From Spartinivicinus poritis (GTDB taxonomy: Bacteria > Pseudomonadota > Gammaproteobacteria > Pseudomonadales > Zooshikellaceae), in NCBI RefSeq assembly GCF_028858535.1, contig NZ_JAPMOU010000003.1:62001-126000 (forward strand): 64,000 bases of DNA, written 5' to 3'. The notes beneath the pieces are model-generated. The model did not search any database and was not told where the DNA came from. It saw nothing but the letters and a program-made list of their open reading frames with translations. Positions 1 to 8,429 of this stretch are shown piece after piece. A program made the translations under genes and the position numbers. How positions within the stretch are numbered: the first letter of the stretch is position 1; every line of letters begins with the position of its first letter.

Positions 1-702
1 ATTCAGGATATGCTCATAGGCACTCAACAGGTTGTTCGTATCAAAAATAGTTTCCCGATAAAAGTCTTTTAAATTTTGGGCACTATTAAGGGCCTGTCCA
101 GCAGGTGATGATACGACTTGGTTGATATTGATCCCAGCAATAATAGAGGCTTCAGCATTTTCACTACTATTTAAAAGCTGTTCGGCTAGCCCATCAAAAT
201 GGTCTTTAGCCATTTGCAATTGCTTTTTATTTTTCAGTTTATCTTTCGCTAGCTTGTCTCTTGCTAGCATTTCACCTGCCAACTGAGCAGCCAATTTCAA
301 GATTAAATATTGATCACTAATATCAGAACTAAAGTTTTTAAGCTGCTGCATAGTTTGCTGTGGGTTTCTAAAGAAACCATCTAACAGGTTTTCAGCAAAC
401 CGCCTCATTGTCTCAGCTTGAGGTGTTTTTGCCACTAACTTCAAATAGTCTTCTGCCACTTGCTGTACTGCGGACTTACCGCCAAAACGATCATTAATCT
501 TGCGATTACGCAAACTATCAGACTCACGCTTTTCACTAGCAGCAAATGACATTTCTTCAGCAACAGATGCAGTAAATGGCTTGGCATCTAATAATCGAAC
601 TTGTTGACCTTGGTAGTTACCTTGAGCACTACCTGACAAAGGTTGGCCTGAAGTGATAGTGTTACCAAGAGGCTGATTAGTTACTGATGATATATGATTC
701 AC
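1..702 (-). CDS. sctW: T3SS gatekeeper SctW (YopN/HrpJ family), C-terminus outside window
   Basis: The reading frame is open to the left edge, giving 234 residues. The start is GTG at 702 with AGAGGTG about 8 bases upstream. Residues 27-60 (YQGQQVRLLD, then SVAEEMSFAASEKRE) and the later AGININQVV...LKDFYRETIF stretch follow the YopN pattern. In the Ysc family this protein plugs the export gate with TyeA until host contact and is escorted by the SycN/YscB chaperones. It is divergent from sctN, as in Yersinia, and a YscB-like gene is present at 17775-18206. Family assignment rests on remembered sequence and synteny. TyeA and SycN would be expected further left. Confidence 0.85.
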   Translation of the reverse strand, partial: MNHISSVTNQPLGNTITSGQPLSGSAQGNYQGQQVRLLDAKPFTASVAEEMSFAASEKRESDSLRNRKINDRFGGKSAVQQVAEDYLKLVAKTPQAETMRRFAENLLDGFFRNPQQTMQQLKNFSSDISDQYLILKLAAQLAGEMLARDKLAKDKLKNKKQLQMAKDHFDGLAEQLLNSSENAEASIIAGININQVVSSPAGQALNSAQNLKDFYRETIFDTNNLLSAYEHILN

Positions 703-1286
703 TGTTTAAACACCTCTGGCAGTTGTTTTATACCCATTGCGGAGTACGTTACTAAGTGACTAGCCTGTCAGTTTTTTTTACCTTCAGACTATTCCTTTAC
801 AAAGGGTATACATCATCCACAGTAATGAGAGCATCGTAATATAACCACGCTCATAACCTTTTACAACTTTACTTAAATCATTTCGCTCAAATGCTATCGT
901 TCAAGCAACCTAGCCAAAATCAATCCAATCTGTCGATTCTTTTTTTATACTCGCATAAAATAATTGATGTTATTTTCTTTCAATTTAAAAATAGGCTACA
1001 TAATAATTAATCGCCTTAAATTAGCAGTCGCTTTTATTTCACCTAAATAGGTAAATATTTCCTTTTAAAACATCAACCTTTCATCGATTGTAAAAAACCA
1101 CTTCCTCATATCCTTTAGCCACTGGCCGCGATTTTTTATCTCACTTAAAAGACCTGTTAATATATGTACAACCGTCAACTTAAGCTCAATATAAAAAATT
1201 ACAACTAATCTAAACAAATCCATTTTTTTTGGACGATATATAATCATCATCTGATATCTACTATTCATGTGTTAAGGAGTCCACCG
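703..1286. promoter_or_regulatory. Divergent intergenic region between sctW and sctN
   Basis: About 580 AT-rich bases separate the two divergent T3SS transcription units and should hold both promoters. A TACTAT hexamer at 1259-1264 on the plus strand could be a -10 box for sctN. The same hexamer occurs ahead of the translocator operon and the yscB-like operon. No strong -35 or activator site could be assigned. A 67-codon antisense frame here looks like chance. Confidence 0.4.
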
Positions 1287-2636
1287 TTGAGCAGTCAGCG
1301 TTTGTTTGCAGAGCAATTCAGCGAAGGACTAAAGAAAACCATTGCCGAAGCCAGTCTAATCAAGACTCATGGCAAAGTTACCCATGTAACAGGCACAATT
1401 ATTCGTGCCCATATGGCCAATGTGAAAGTTGGCGAGCTTTGCACTCTGTATTGCCCATCAACAGACCAACGTCAGTTAGCAGAAGTGGTTGGTTTTGAGC
1501 ATCAGCAAGCTCTACTTACGCCGCTTGGAGAACTCACAGGTATTTCATCCAACACTCAAGTGATCGCCACAGGAAAAATGTTGGAAGTGGCAGTGGGAGA
1601 TCATTTGCTGGGTCAGGTGCTAAATGGGCTTGGCCAGCCCCTGCAAACAGACACACTAAACCCCGCTACACAAGATAATACAAATGCTGTCTATTACCCT
1701 ATATTAGCTGATGCTCCCGCGCCACTTGATCGACAGTTGATTAATACCCCTCTCAGTTTAGGCGTAAGAGCCCTTGATGGACTCCTTACTTGTGGCGCAG
1801 GCCAACGCCTGGGGATTTTTGCAGCCGCGGGCGGCGGCAAAAGTACGTTACTGTCAATGCTAGCTAAAGGCGCCAGTGTTGATGTCATCGTTATTGCTTT
1901 AATTGGTGAACGGGGCCGAGAAGTTAGAGAGTTTATTGAACATAGCTTAACCGAAGCGACCCGCCAACGAGCCGTATTAGTGGTAGCAACCTCTGATCGA
2001 CCAGCAATGGAAAGAGCTAAAGCTGCCTTTGTCGCAACCACCATTGCTGAATTTTTTCGTGACCAAGGCAAACAAGTACTACTATTGATGGATTCTGTTA
2101 CTCGGTTTGCCAGAGCCCAGCGGGAAATCGGCTTGGCTGCTGGAGAACCCCCTACTCGTCGCGGTTTTCCTCCCTCTGTTTTTGCAACATTACCTAAATT
2201 ATTAGAGCGTGCAGGTCCTGCTGCCAAAGGCTCAATTACTGGCTTATATACAGTACTTGTAGAAGGTGATGATTTAAACGAGCCTGTGGCTGACGAAACC
2301 CGCTCTATTTTAGATGGCCATATTATTTTATCGAGAGAACTTGCGGCGGCTAACCACTACCCTGCCATTGATGTTTTGCAAAGCAGCAGCCGGGTAATGA
2401 ACCATATTGTCAGCCAAGACCAGCAAATGGCAGCTGGCCAAATAAGACAATGGATGGCTAAGTATAAGTCTGCTGAGTTATTACTCAAAGTAGGAGAATA
2501 CCAGCAGGGTACCGACCTAGAAACAGACCAGGCTATTGCTAAATGGCCTGCTATCCAAGCATTTTTACAGCAATCGCAAAATCAGCTAACAAGTGTTGAA
2601 GAAACCTTTGGTCAACTAATGGCGTTGGCTAATTAA
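1287..2636 (+). CDS. sctN: T3SS export ATPase SctN (YscN)
   Basis: Hexameric cytoplasmic ATPase that strips chaperones from substrates and unfolds them at the export gate. The T3SS-type Walker A (AAAGGGKST) lies near residue 180, the Walker B region with [16 protein letters not shown] near 265, and a [14 protein letters not shown] loop follows, all typical of YscN/FliI. The frame can open at GTG 1269, but AAGGAG at 1274-1279 sits 7 bases before an in-frame TTG at 1287, so the TTG start (449 residues) is preferred. It is the first gene of the sctN-U operon. Confidence 0.95.
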   Translation: MSSQRLFAEQFSEGLKKTIAEASLIKTHGKVTHVTGTIIRAHMANVKVGELCTLYCPSTDQRQLAEVVGFEHQQALLTPLGELTGISSNTQVIATGKMLEVAVGDHLLGQVLNGLGQPLQTDTLNPATQDNTNAVYYPILADAPAPLDRQLINTPLSLGVRALDGLLTCGAGQRLGIFAAAGGGKSTLLSMLAKGASVDVIVIALIGERGREVREFIEHSLTEATRQRAVLVVATSDRPAMERAKAAFVATTIAEFFRDQGKQVLLLMDSVTRFARAQREIGLAAGEPPTRRGFPPSVFATLPKLLERAGPAAKGSITGLYTVLVEGDDLNEPVADETRSILDGHIILSRELAAANHYPAIDVLQSSSRVMNHIVSQDQQMAAGQIRQWMAKYKSAELLLKVGEYQQGTDLETDQAIAKWPAIQAFLQQSQNQLTSVEETFGQLMALAN

Positions 2637-2652
2637 TGGAGTTATTTAAATA

Positions 2653-3126
2653 ATGGACTTATCTCAATTACTTGTTATAAAACAGCAGCGACAACAACAG
2701 GCTGCTTTGGCTGTGACTCAACAACAACAGCAGGTTGATATTTATAACCAACGGCTTAATCATTGTCAGCAGCAATTTAACCAATACCACCAATGGCGCT
2801 TGGAAGAAGAGCAGCGAATTTGGCAAGAAGCAAGTACCCAAGTGATGAAGCGGTTTGAGCTAGACCGTTTAAAAATTCAAATTTCGTTATTACGAGATAA
2901 AGAAAATCAATTACAGGAAAAAATAACTGAAGCGGAACAAACCCTTGCTGAAGCAGAACAAACCTTGTCAATGCTAAAAACCAAGCGCCAGCAAGCCACT
3001 CAAGCAGAACAACGCTTTGAAGAATTGATTGAGCAATTGCAACAAACTAATGATAAAGTTGAGCAATACAAAGCTGAGCAGGAACAAGAAGAAGTGGCTG
3101 AATTACAACAGGCTTTTCAGTCATGA
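2653..3126 (+). CDS. sctO: T3SS stalk protein SctO (YscO/FliJ-like)
   Basis: A 157-residue, Gln- and Glu-rich, almost entirely alpha-helical coiled-coil protein. This is the shape of YscO/FliJ, which forms the central stalk linking the ATPase ring to the SctV export gate. Position between sctN and sctP is the main evidence, because this family diverges strongly in sequence. GGAG lies about 11 bases before the ATG. It follows sctN by 16 bases and is presumably cotranscribed. Confidence 0.8.
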   Translation: MDLSQLLVIKQQRQQQAALAVTQQQQQVDIYNQRLNHCQQQFNQYHQWRLEEEQRIWQEASTQVMKRFELDRLKIQISLLRDKENQLQEKITEAEQTLAEAEQTLSMLKTKRQQATQAEQRFEELIEQLQQTNDKVEQYKAEQEQEEVAELQQAFQS

Positions 3127-3167
3127 AAATAGCCCTTCATGGCAGCCGTTTTTTTAAATAATTGATT

Positions 3168-3731
3168 ATGAAAATAGACAGTAGTAAATCCAATCGCTCA
3201 ACAACCTCAGCGGAAAATGCCCGACAGCGTTCAAGCCAGGTGGATAAAGAGCACTTTGAAAAGCAGTTAAATAAGCAACCCAAACAATCCAGTCGCAAAG
3301 ATGACCTAGAAAAGCAACCCGATACTCTGAGCAGCCTGCCAAACCCATTTATGCTAGCAGCTAGCATTAAACAAGCAGGACCTAGCCATAGCAGCCAAGT
3401 GATTGCAGAAGTCAGTCAGCAATTAACAGAGCTTATTACTGAATATAGAAGACAGTTGTCGAATCAATCTACCTTGCAAATTACCCTGAACCACCCCCTA
3501 TTAAATAATACCCAATTAACCTTAAGCTTAACGAATAACCAGCTACAAATTGCTTTTGCTACTTCGGAAAAACAACAGTACGACTTACTCAATCAAGCAT
3601 CGACCCAATTAAAAAACCAATTGGCTAAACGCTTTGGTCAAGTATCAGTTGAGCTTGGCCTATCCACAGATACGACTCATCAACAAGGTGCTAGGCCCGA
3701 CGATATTGCCAAGCGGGAGGAGCATGAGTGA
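3168..3731 (+). CDS. sctP: T3SS needle-length/substrate-switch protein SctP (YscP-like), short
   Basis: A 187-residue protein with a charged, disordered N-terminal third (many Ser, Lys, Gln, Asp). Its C-terminal domain (about residues 100-165, LQITLNHPLLNNTQLTLSL onward) resembles the type III substrate-specificity-switch (FliK C-terminal) fold. It sits between sctO and sctQ as yscP does and is much shorter than Yersinia YscP, which would fit a short needle if the ruler model applies. A TTG at 3162 is in frame, but ATG 3168 is the natural start. The stop overlaps the sctQ start. Confidence 0.65.
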   Translation: MKIDSSKSNRSTTSAENARQRSSQVDKEHFEKQLNKQPKQSSRKDDLEKQPDTLSSLPNPFMLAASIKQAGPSHSSQVIAEVSQQLTELITEYRRQLSNQSTLQITLNHPLLNNTQLTLSLTNNQLQIAFATSEKQQYDLLNQASTQLKNQLAKRFGQVSVELGLSTDTTHQQGARPDDIAKREEHE

Positions 3732-4816
3732 CAACCTCAACGGTCGAATTACCCAGTATAGATCGCCACACAGCAACACTGTATCAATTGTTTGCAGGCA
3801 AGCAACAGCAGTTTTATTTTCAGTACAACACAGCAACTCACCATGACTACTCCGATCAAGTCGCCTGGTTAAGTGGTGAGCTGTCTTTAACCAATACTGC
3901 TGTAGGCATACATCATCCCATTAGCTTACAACTCACTCTTAATGATCAACCTTATCAATTAACGCTTTGCGCCAGCCAAATTGTAGACTGGCTACCCGTT
4001 AAACTGGCGCTAGAGCAATGGCGAGTCATGCCTGAAACCATTCAGCTAGGGTTAATTCAAAGCAGCTTAATGCAGTGGATTAATCAGTTGCATCAGCTAG
4101 GTGTCAACTTGATGATTGATCCAAGTGCTGTTCAATTTGATAGCGCTCAATGGCAGCCCTCTGCAACAACTGGCTTTTTAACAACGACCGATAACCTTTA
4201 TTTAAAAGTCAACTGCCAAGAAAGCCGTCAGCTTAATCCCATTAATCTATATATAACTGCTGAACCACAAGCACTCTTGGACCTGCTTCAACAATTACCA
4301 AGTGGTGCCCCCTCCTCCACAGCCTCCGAATATATTCAGCAGTCGGTTCACTTACAGTTAGGTAAAACCAATTTAACTAAGCAGCTTCTGTCGACTATCG
4401 CACTGGGTGATATTTTATTATTTGACGAGTGCTACTTTACTGAGCAGCGCCTTAAACTGTTAGCTAATCAACAGCCTCTCGCCTGGCTTGCTTATGATGG
4501 ACAACAAATCATGATTGAACAAATGATACATAACTCTGAACAGCCTTTAGCCGATGACTTAGCGATTAACTCACTTGATGCATTACCCGTAACTGTTTCA
4601 ATAGAAGTCGGTGAAGTAGAATTAACCCTAGCACAATTACAAGCACTGCAGCCCGGACAAGTGCTTGACTTGCCCTCATTAAATACCCAACAAGTTAATA
4701 TTAAAGCCAACGGCAAACTAATTGGCACCGGTGCTTTAGTTAACATCGCTAATCAACTAGGTTTGCAGGTACAGTCGTTAGCCTGGCAAAACCAGCAGGC
4801 AAACGAAGGAGTATAA
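3728..4816 (+). CDS. sctQ: T3SS cytoplasmic sorting-platform protein SctQ (YscQ, SpoA domains)
   Basis: A 362-residue protein ending in a SpoA/FliN-type domain (about residues 285-355, LPVTVSIEVGEVELTLAQL onward). SctQ forms the pods of the sorting platform with SctK and SctL. The start is GTG at 3728, overlapping the sctP stop, with a strong GGGAGGAG at 3715-3722. An in-frame ATG at 4511 would give a product of about 100 residues covering the last SpoA domain. Yersinia makes such an internal YscQ-C product, but no good ribosome site is visible here. Confidence 0.88.
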   Translation: MTTSTVELPSIDRHTATLYQLFAGKQQQFYFQYNTATHHDYSDQVAWLSGELSLTNTAVGIHHPISLQLTLNDQPYQLTLCASQIVDWLPVKLALEQWRVMPETIQLGLIQSSLMQWINQLHQLGVNLMIDPSAVQFDSAQWQPSATTGFLTTTDNLYLKVNCQESRQLNPINLYITAEPQALLDLLQQLPSGAPSSTASEYIQQSVHLQLGKTNLTKQLLSTIALGDILLFDECYFTEQRLKLLANQQPLAWLAYDGQQIMIEQMIHNSEQPLADDLAINSLDALPVTVSIEVGEVELTLAQLQALQPGQVLDLPSLNTQQVNIKANGKLIGTGALVNIANQLGLQVQSLAWQNQQANEGV

Positions 4817-4824
4817 AATAACCA

Positions 4825-5469
4825 ATGACTTTACCTGAACCCTTTACGCTAGTCGTAGTTTTAGGGCTTGTATCGCTTATTCCTTTTATTGCTGTTATGG
4901 CTACGTCATTTGTTAAGCTAGCAGTGGTATTTTCACTGTTGCGAAATGCATTAGGTATCCAACAAATTCCACCTAATATGGCGCTATATGGTTTAGCACT
5001 GATTTTAACCCTTTATATTATGGCTCCGGTTGGTTTTGCTATCCATGATCACTTTATTGAAAACCCAATCAATCTTGAGGATAAACAAGCGATCAGCAAA
5101 ATTGTTGACAGTGGGTTAAATCCTTACCGAGAGTTTTTGTTAGAACACAGTGATGAAAGCGAGCGTACTTTTTTTAAAGATGCTGCAGCCAATTTATGGC
5201 CAAGCAATTACAGTGAGCGACTCAGTGAAGATAGCCTGTTAATTTTAATGCCAGCATTTACCCTATCAGAACTCACTGATGCGTTTAAAATGGGTTTTTT
5301 ACTGTATTTACCCTTTATTGCCATTGACTTGATTATATCGAATATTTTGTTGGCAATGGGTATGATGATGGTTTCTCCTGTCACTATTTCATTACCATTT
5401 AAGTTACTGTTATTTGTGTTACTAGATGGCTGGACTCGGCTTACTCACGGCCTGGTGTTATCTTATTAG
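4825..5469 (+). CDS. sctR: T3SS export-apparatus protein SctR (YscR/FliP family)
   Basis: A 214-residue inner-membrane protein with four hydrophobic segments and the FliP/YscR-type motifs MATSFVKLAVVFSLLRNALG near the N-terminus and FLLYLPFIAIDLIISNILLA near the C-terminus. Five copies form the core of the export gate. The charged periplasmic loop is in residues 75-140. GGAG precedes the ATG by about 13 bases, and the gene lies 8 bases after sctQ. Confidence 0.96.
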   Translation: MTLPEPFTLVVVLGLVSLIPFIAVMATSFVKLAVVFSLLRNALGIQQIPPNMALYGLALILTLYIMAPVGFAIHDHFIENPINLEDKQAISKIVDSGLNPYREFLLEHSDESERTFFKDAAANLWPSNYSERLSEDSLLILMPAFTLSELTDAFKMGFLLYLPFIAIDLIISNILLAMGMMMVSPVTISLPFKLLLFVLLDGWTRLTHGLVLSY

Positions 5470-5480
5470 AGAATGAACCA

Positions 5481-5744
5481 ATGACCGAAGCAGAAATCGT
5501 TCAATATTCAGCCCAGGCTCTGTTATTAGTATTGATACTTTCGTTACCACCCATTATTGCTGCGTCATTAATTGGTACGCTGGTGAGCTTAATCCAAGCT
5601 CTCACCCAAATTCAAGAGCAAACCCTATCATTTACGCTTAAATTGATCGCGGTTATTGTGACTTTATTTATTACTGCTCGCTGGTTGGGTATAGAACTTT
5701 ATAATTATGGGCTAAATATATTTGATGCGATGGTTAATGTGTAA
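5481..5744 (+). CDS. sctS: T3SS export-apparatus protein SctS (YscS/FliQ family)
   Basis: An 87-residue protein with two transmembrane hairpin segments and the family sequence ASLIGTLVSLIQALTQIQEQTL. SctS packs around the SctR/SctT core of the export gate. Length and position between sctR and sctT are as expected. Confidence 0.96.
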   Translation: MTEAEIVQYSAQALLLVLILSLPPIIAASLIGTLVSLIQALTQIQEQTLSFTLKLIAVIVTLFITARWLGIELYNYGLNIFDAMVNV

Positions 5745-5768
5745 GGCCAGCAACCAGGGAACCATTAT

Positions 5769-6566
5769 ATGAATGCACTGGCCCACCTGACCGATATTCA
5801 GGCAACCGTATTAAGCTATGCGCTTGCCCTGCCCAGACTCATTACCTTTTTTACTATTTTGCCTGTTTTTAGTAAAAAGTCATTAGGAGGCGGACTCATT
5901 CGTAACGGGGTTGCCTTGAGTTTTGCTTTGTTTGTTTTTCCATTAATGCCAGACTCAGCAGCCCTTGCAACAAAGCCTGACTACTGGCTACTTTCATTAC
6001 TATTTAAAGAAGTCGCGCTCGGTTTGCTACTGGGCTACTGTGCTGCAATCCCATTCTGGGCAATAGAGGCAGCCGGTTTTTTTATAGACAACCAACGGGG
6101 AGCTACATTAGCCAGTGTGGTTAACCCTAGTTTAGGTACCCAAACATCGCCATTAGGCTTACTGCTTAGCCAGGCTATTATTACTTTATTTTTTGTCGGT
6201 GGTGCAGCCTTAGTATGCCTAAAAGGGTTATTTTTAAGTTATAAGCTTTGGCCTGTCGGTGCATTGCTACCTGCATTTACTACAGATGGCGTTTATTTTT
6301 TCCTGAAACAGCTAGACATAATAGGTTATGTGGCCGTGTTACTGGCTGCACCAGTTATTATAGGGATGTTTCTCAGCGAGTTTGGACTGGGTTTAATTAG
6401 CCGATTTGCCCCCCAACTCAATGTATTCTTTCTGGCAATGCCAGTTAAAAGCGCAGTGTCTCAAGCTATTTTAGTGGTTTACCTTGCAATACTAGTTGCC
6501 ATTGCCGGTGAACAGTTAATAAATATCGATCTCGTGTTTGATAAGCTTTATTCCGTCATCCAATAA
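5769..6566 (+). CDS. sctT: T3SS export-apparatus protein SctT (YscT/FliR family)
   Basis: A 265-residue polytopic membrane protein of the FliR/YscT family. The segment ALSFALFVFPLMP, then an amphipathic stretch with FIDNQRGATLASVVNPSLG, is characteristic. It completes the SctR5-SctT1 gate. An AGGGA element precedes the ATG. Its TAA stop shares one base with the sctU ATG (TAATG), consistent with coupled translation. Confidence 0.95.
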   Translation: MNALAHLTDIQATVLSYALALPRLITFFTILPVFSKKSLGGGLIRNGVALSFALFVFPLMPDSAALATKPDYWLLSLLFKEVALGLLLGYCAAIPFWAIEAAGFFIDNQRGATLASVVNPSLGTQTSPLGLLLSQAIITLFFVGGAALVCLKGLFLSYKLWPVGALLPAFTTDGVYFFLKQLDIIGYVAVLLAAPVIIGMFLSEFGLGLISRFAPQLNVFFLAMPVKSAVSQAILVVYLAILVAIAGEQLINIDLVFDKLYSVIQ

Positions 6567-7615
6567 TGAGTGAAAAAACAGAAAAGCCTACCCCAAAAAA
6601 AATTCGTGACGCACGAGAAAAGGGGCAAGTAGCCAAAAGTAAAGAAATCGTATCACTGGCATTGCTGGTCGTTATTGTGCTGTTGTTCTGGCTAATGAGT
6701 GACTACTATTTAAGCCATCTAACAGAGTTAATCACACTTCCTGCAAAATTTCTCGATGCTCCCTGGCAACTGGCGCTGAGTGAAGTAGGTAAAGGCATTT
6801 TAACCGAATCATTTTATTTACTTGCTCCAATTTTTACAGTGGTCTTTATTACTGGCATATTATCTAATAACCTGCAATTTGGTTGGCTGTTTTCTTTTAC
6901 CCCCATTAAACCAGAGCTTAAAAAAATCAACCCCATTGAAGGAGCCAAGAAAATTTTTGCCAAAAAAAACCTGGTAGAATTTTTAAAGTCAGTCATTAAA
7001 ATTCTGACTTTAAGTATTGCTATTTATTGGGTCATTCGCGCCAACATGCAAGACTTAGTTAAAATTGTGCATTGCGGCGTAGAATGCAGCATCCCATTAT
7101 TAGGCGCACTATTGCTCCAGTTATTTATCGTTGTACTGGTTGTTTTTGTCATACTGGCAGTATTAGATATGGTGTATGAGAAGCATCACCATGAAAAAGA
7201 ACTTAAAATGTCGAAGGATGAAGTAAAACGAGAATATAAAGAAACAGAAGGCAACCCTGAAATAAAACAGCAAAGAAAGCAAATCCATAAAGATTTACTG
7301 GCGTCTAATATTGTCGACAATGTCAATAATGCCAATTTACTGGTGACCAACCCTACCCACTTCGCCGTTGCTTTATATTACAAACGTGGAGAAACAGATT
7401 TACCCAAAGTGACAGCCAAAGGAACCGACTCTCTAGCTCAGCATATGATAAAACTTGCAGAAGAAGCCAATGTTCCTGTACTAAGACACGTCTGGTTAGC
7501 CCGTCAGTTATCAGCTAAAGTAGGCGAAAGTGAGTTTGTCGCCAGTGAGCTACTCGCCGCAGTTGCCGAAGTCATTAAATGGGCAGAGCAAATTAAAGAA
7601 ACTACCGAACATTAG
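6566..7615 (+). CDS. sctU: T3SS autocleaving switch protein SctU (YscU/FlhB family)
   Basis: A 349-residue protein that starts MSEKTEKPTPKKIRDAREKG, as YscU/FlhB proteins do. It has four transmembrane segments in residues 27-205 and a cytoplasmic domain with the autocleavage motif NPTH at 262-265. Self-cleavage between Asn and Pro permits the switch from early to translocator substrates, together with SctP. It is the last gene of the sctN-U operon. No intrinsic terminator was seen after it. Confidence 0.97.
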   Translation: MSEKTEKPTPKKIRDAREKGQVAKSKEIVSLALLVVIVLLFWLMSDYYLSHLTELITLPAKFLDAPWQLALSEVGKGILTESFYLLAPIFTVVFITGILSNNLQFGWLFSFTPIKPELKKINPIEGAKKIFAKKNLVEFLKSVIKILTLSIAIYWVIRANMQDLVKIVHCGVECSIPLLGALLLQLFIVVLVVFVILAVLDMVYEKHHHEKELKMSKDEVKREYKETEGNPEIKQQRKQIHKDLLASNIVDNVNNANLLVTNPTHFAVALYYKRGETDLPKVTAKGTDSLAQHMIKLAEEANVPVLRHVWLARQLSAKVGESEFVASELLAAVAEVIKWAEQIKETTEH

Positions 7616-7648
7616 AGGCAGAAACACCGCTAATAATATTTTCACTCT

Positions 7649-7885
7649 TTACTGTACTTTATAACCCTGCTCTGCTCTCAACTCAATCAATTGTTGAAAA
7701 CGATAAAATGCTTGATTAAAACTATTAAAGGCTTCGTATTTATCACAGGCTACTTGCTTTTGATGCTTTGCCAATCCAGATATCTGTCTAATTAACCAAT
7801 GATTAGTCAGGTCGTGCTCCAGTTTTAAAATAACAAAAAGAGCGGGTATTTGATTAGGCGCTTCTTTGGTCAAGTATACGTACAT
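7649..7885 (-). CDS. Small protein of unknown function, 78 aa
   Basis: The frame can start at 7894, but AGGA then sits only 3 bases from the ATG. The fourth codon (ATG at 7885) has better spacing, giving 78 residues beginning MYVYLTKEAP. The protein is soluble, mixed-charge and without recognisable motifs. It is convergent with sctU, so it is not part of that operon. It could be a T3SS accessory factor, but nothing in the sequence shows this. Confidence 0.5.
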   Translation of the reverse strand: MYVYLTKEAPNQIPALFVILKLEHDLTNHWLIRQISGLAKHQKQVACDKYEAFNSFNQAFYRFQQLIELRAEQGYKVQ

Positions 7886-8093
7886 AGCATCCATTCCTGA
7901 GCGGTTTCATTGATTCGCTTACTTGAATTATGGTCAATATCTCACAAAACTGTTAGATAAATTACGAATGGACTAATTACAAAAGATTGAGTCATTATTT
8001 TTATTAAATATTTATTGCCAAAATATTTAATAAAATCTCCAAACAAATAATAGTTTTATTTATAAAGTATTTTAATTAAGCAACCAGCTGCAT

Positions 8094-8291
8094 ATGGAAA
8101 CAGCAACATTCAATGAAACTAAAGGCATTATTGTAGAAGATTGTTGTAACAACTACGCAGAAACTGTTATTACCCGCCATGATGGTTCTGAGTTTGTATT
8201 ATATATTGATCAAACCAATCAAAGTAACAAGGTATTTTCAACAGAGCTGATGGAGTACTGGTCTTTAGCCCGTAAAGAGCAAACCAGTTAA
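8094..8291 (+). CDS. Small acidic protein of unknown function, 65 aa
   Basis: A 65-residue acidic protein beginning METATFNETKG, with two adjacent cysteines at residues 17-18. There is no clear ribosome binding site upstream and no signal peptide or membrane segment. It lies inside the T3SS locus between sctU and the EF-G-like gene. I do not recognise a family, and it may not be a real gene. Confidence 0.35.
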   Translation: METATFNETKGIIVEDCCNNYAETVITRHDGSEFVLYIDQTNQSNKVFSTELMEYWSLARKEQTS

Positions 8292-8350
8292 ATAGCGGCC
8301 AAATATACAAATATATTTGCTTTGACAAGTTGACTACTGTGAAACTTGTG

Positions 8351-8381
8351 GTAGCGCTTTCAATTGCTATAAAAGCGCTAC
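8351..8381. repeat. Perfect 10-bp inverted repeat, related to a hairpin at 52817-52858
   Basis: The arms GTAGCGCTTT (8351-8360) and AAAGCGCTAC (8372-8381) enclose 11 bases. There is no T-run on either side, so a simple terminator is unlikely. The left flank ACTACTGTGAA and the general layout recur around the hairpin at 52817-52858, suggesting a dispersed small repeat family. Confidence 0.6.
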
Positions 8382-8429
8382 TGGATCCATAGTAATAATG
8401 TCTATCATGGGTAACAAAGAATAACCTAA

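Noticed and set aside
1065-1268. 67-codon minus-strand frame in the sctW-sctN gap
   Set aside because: Low-complexity AT-rich frame without a ribosome site, lying over the likely sctN promoter.
8351-8381. Hairpin as terminator of the EF-G-like gene
   Set aside because: No T-run follows the stem on the minus strand, and the same layout recurs elsewhere as a repeat.
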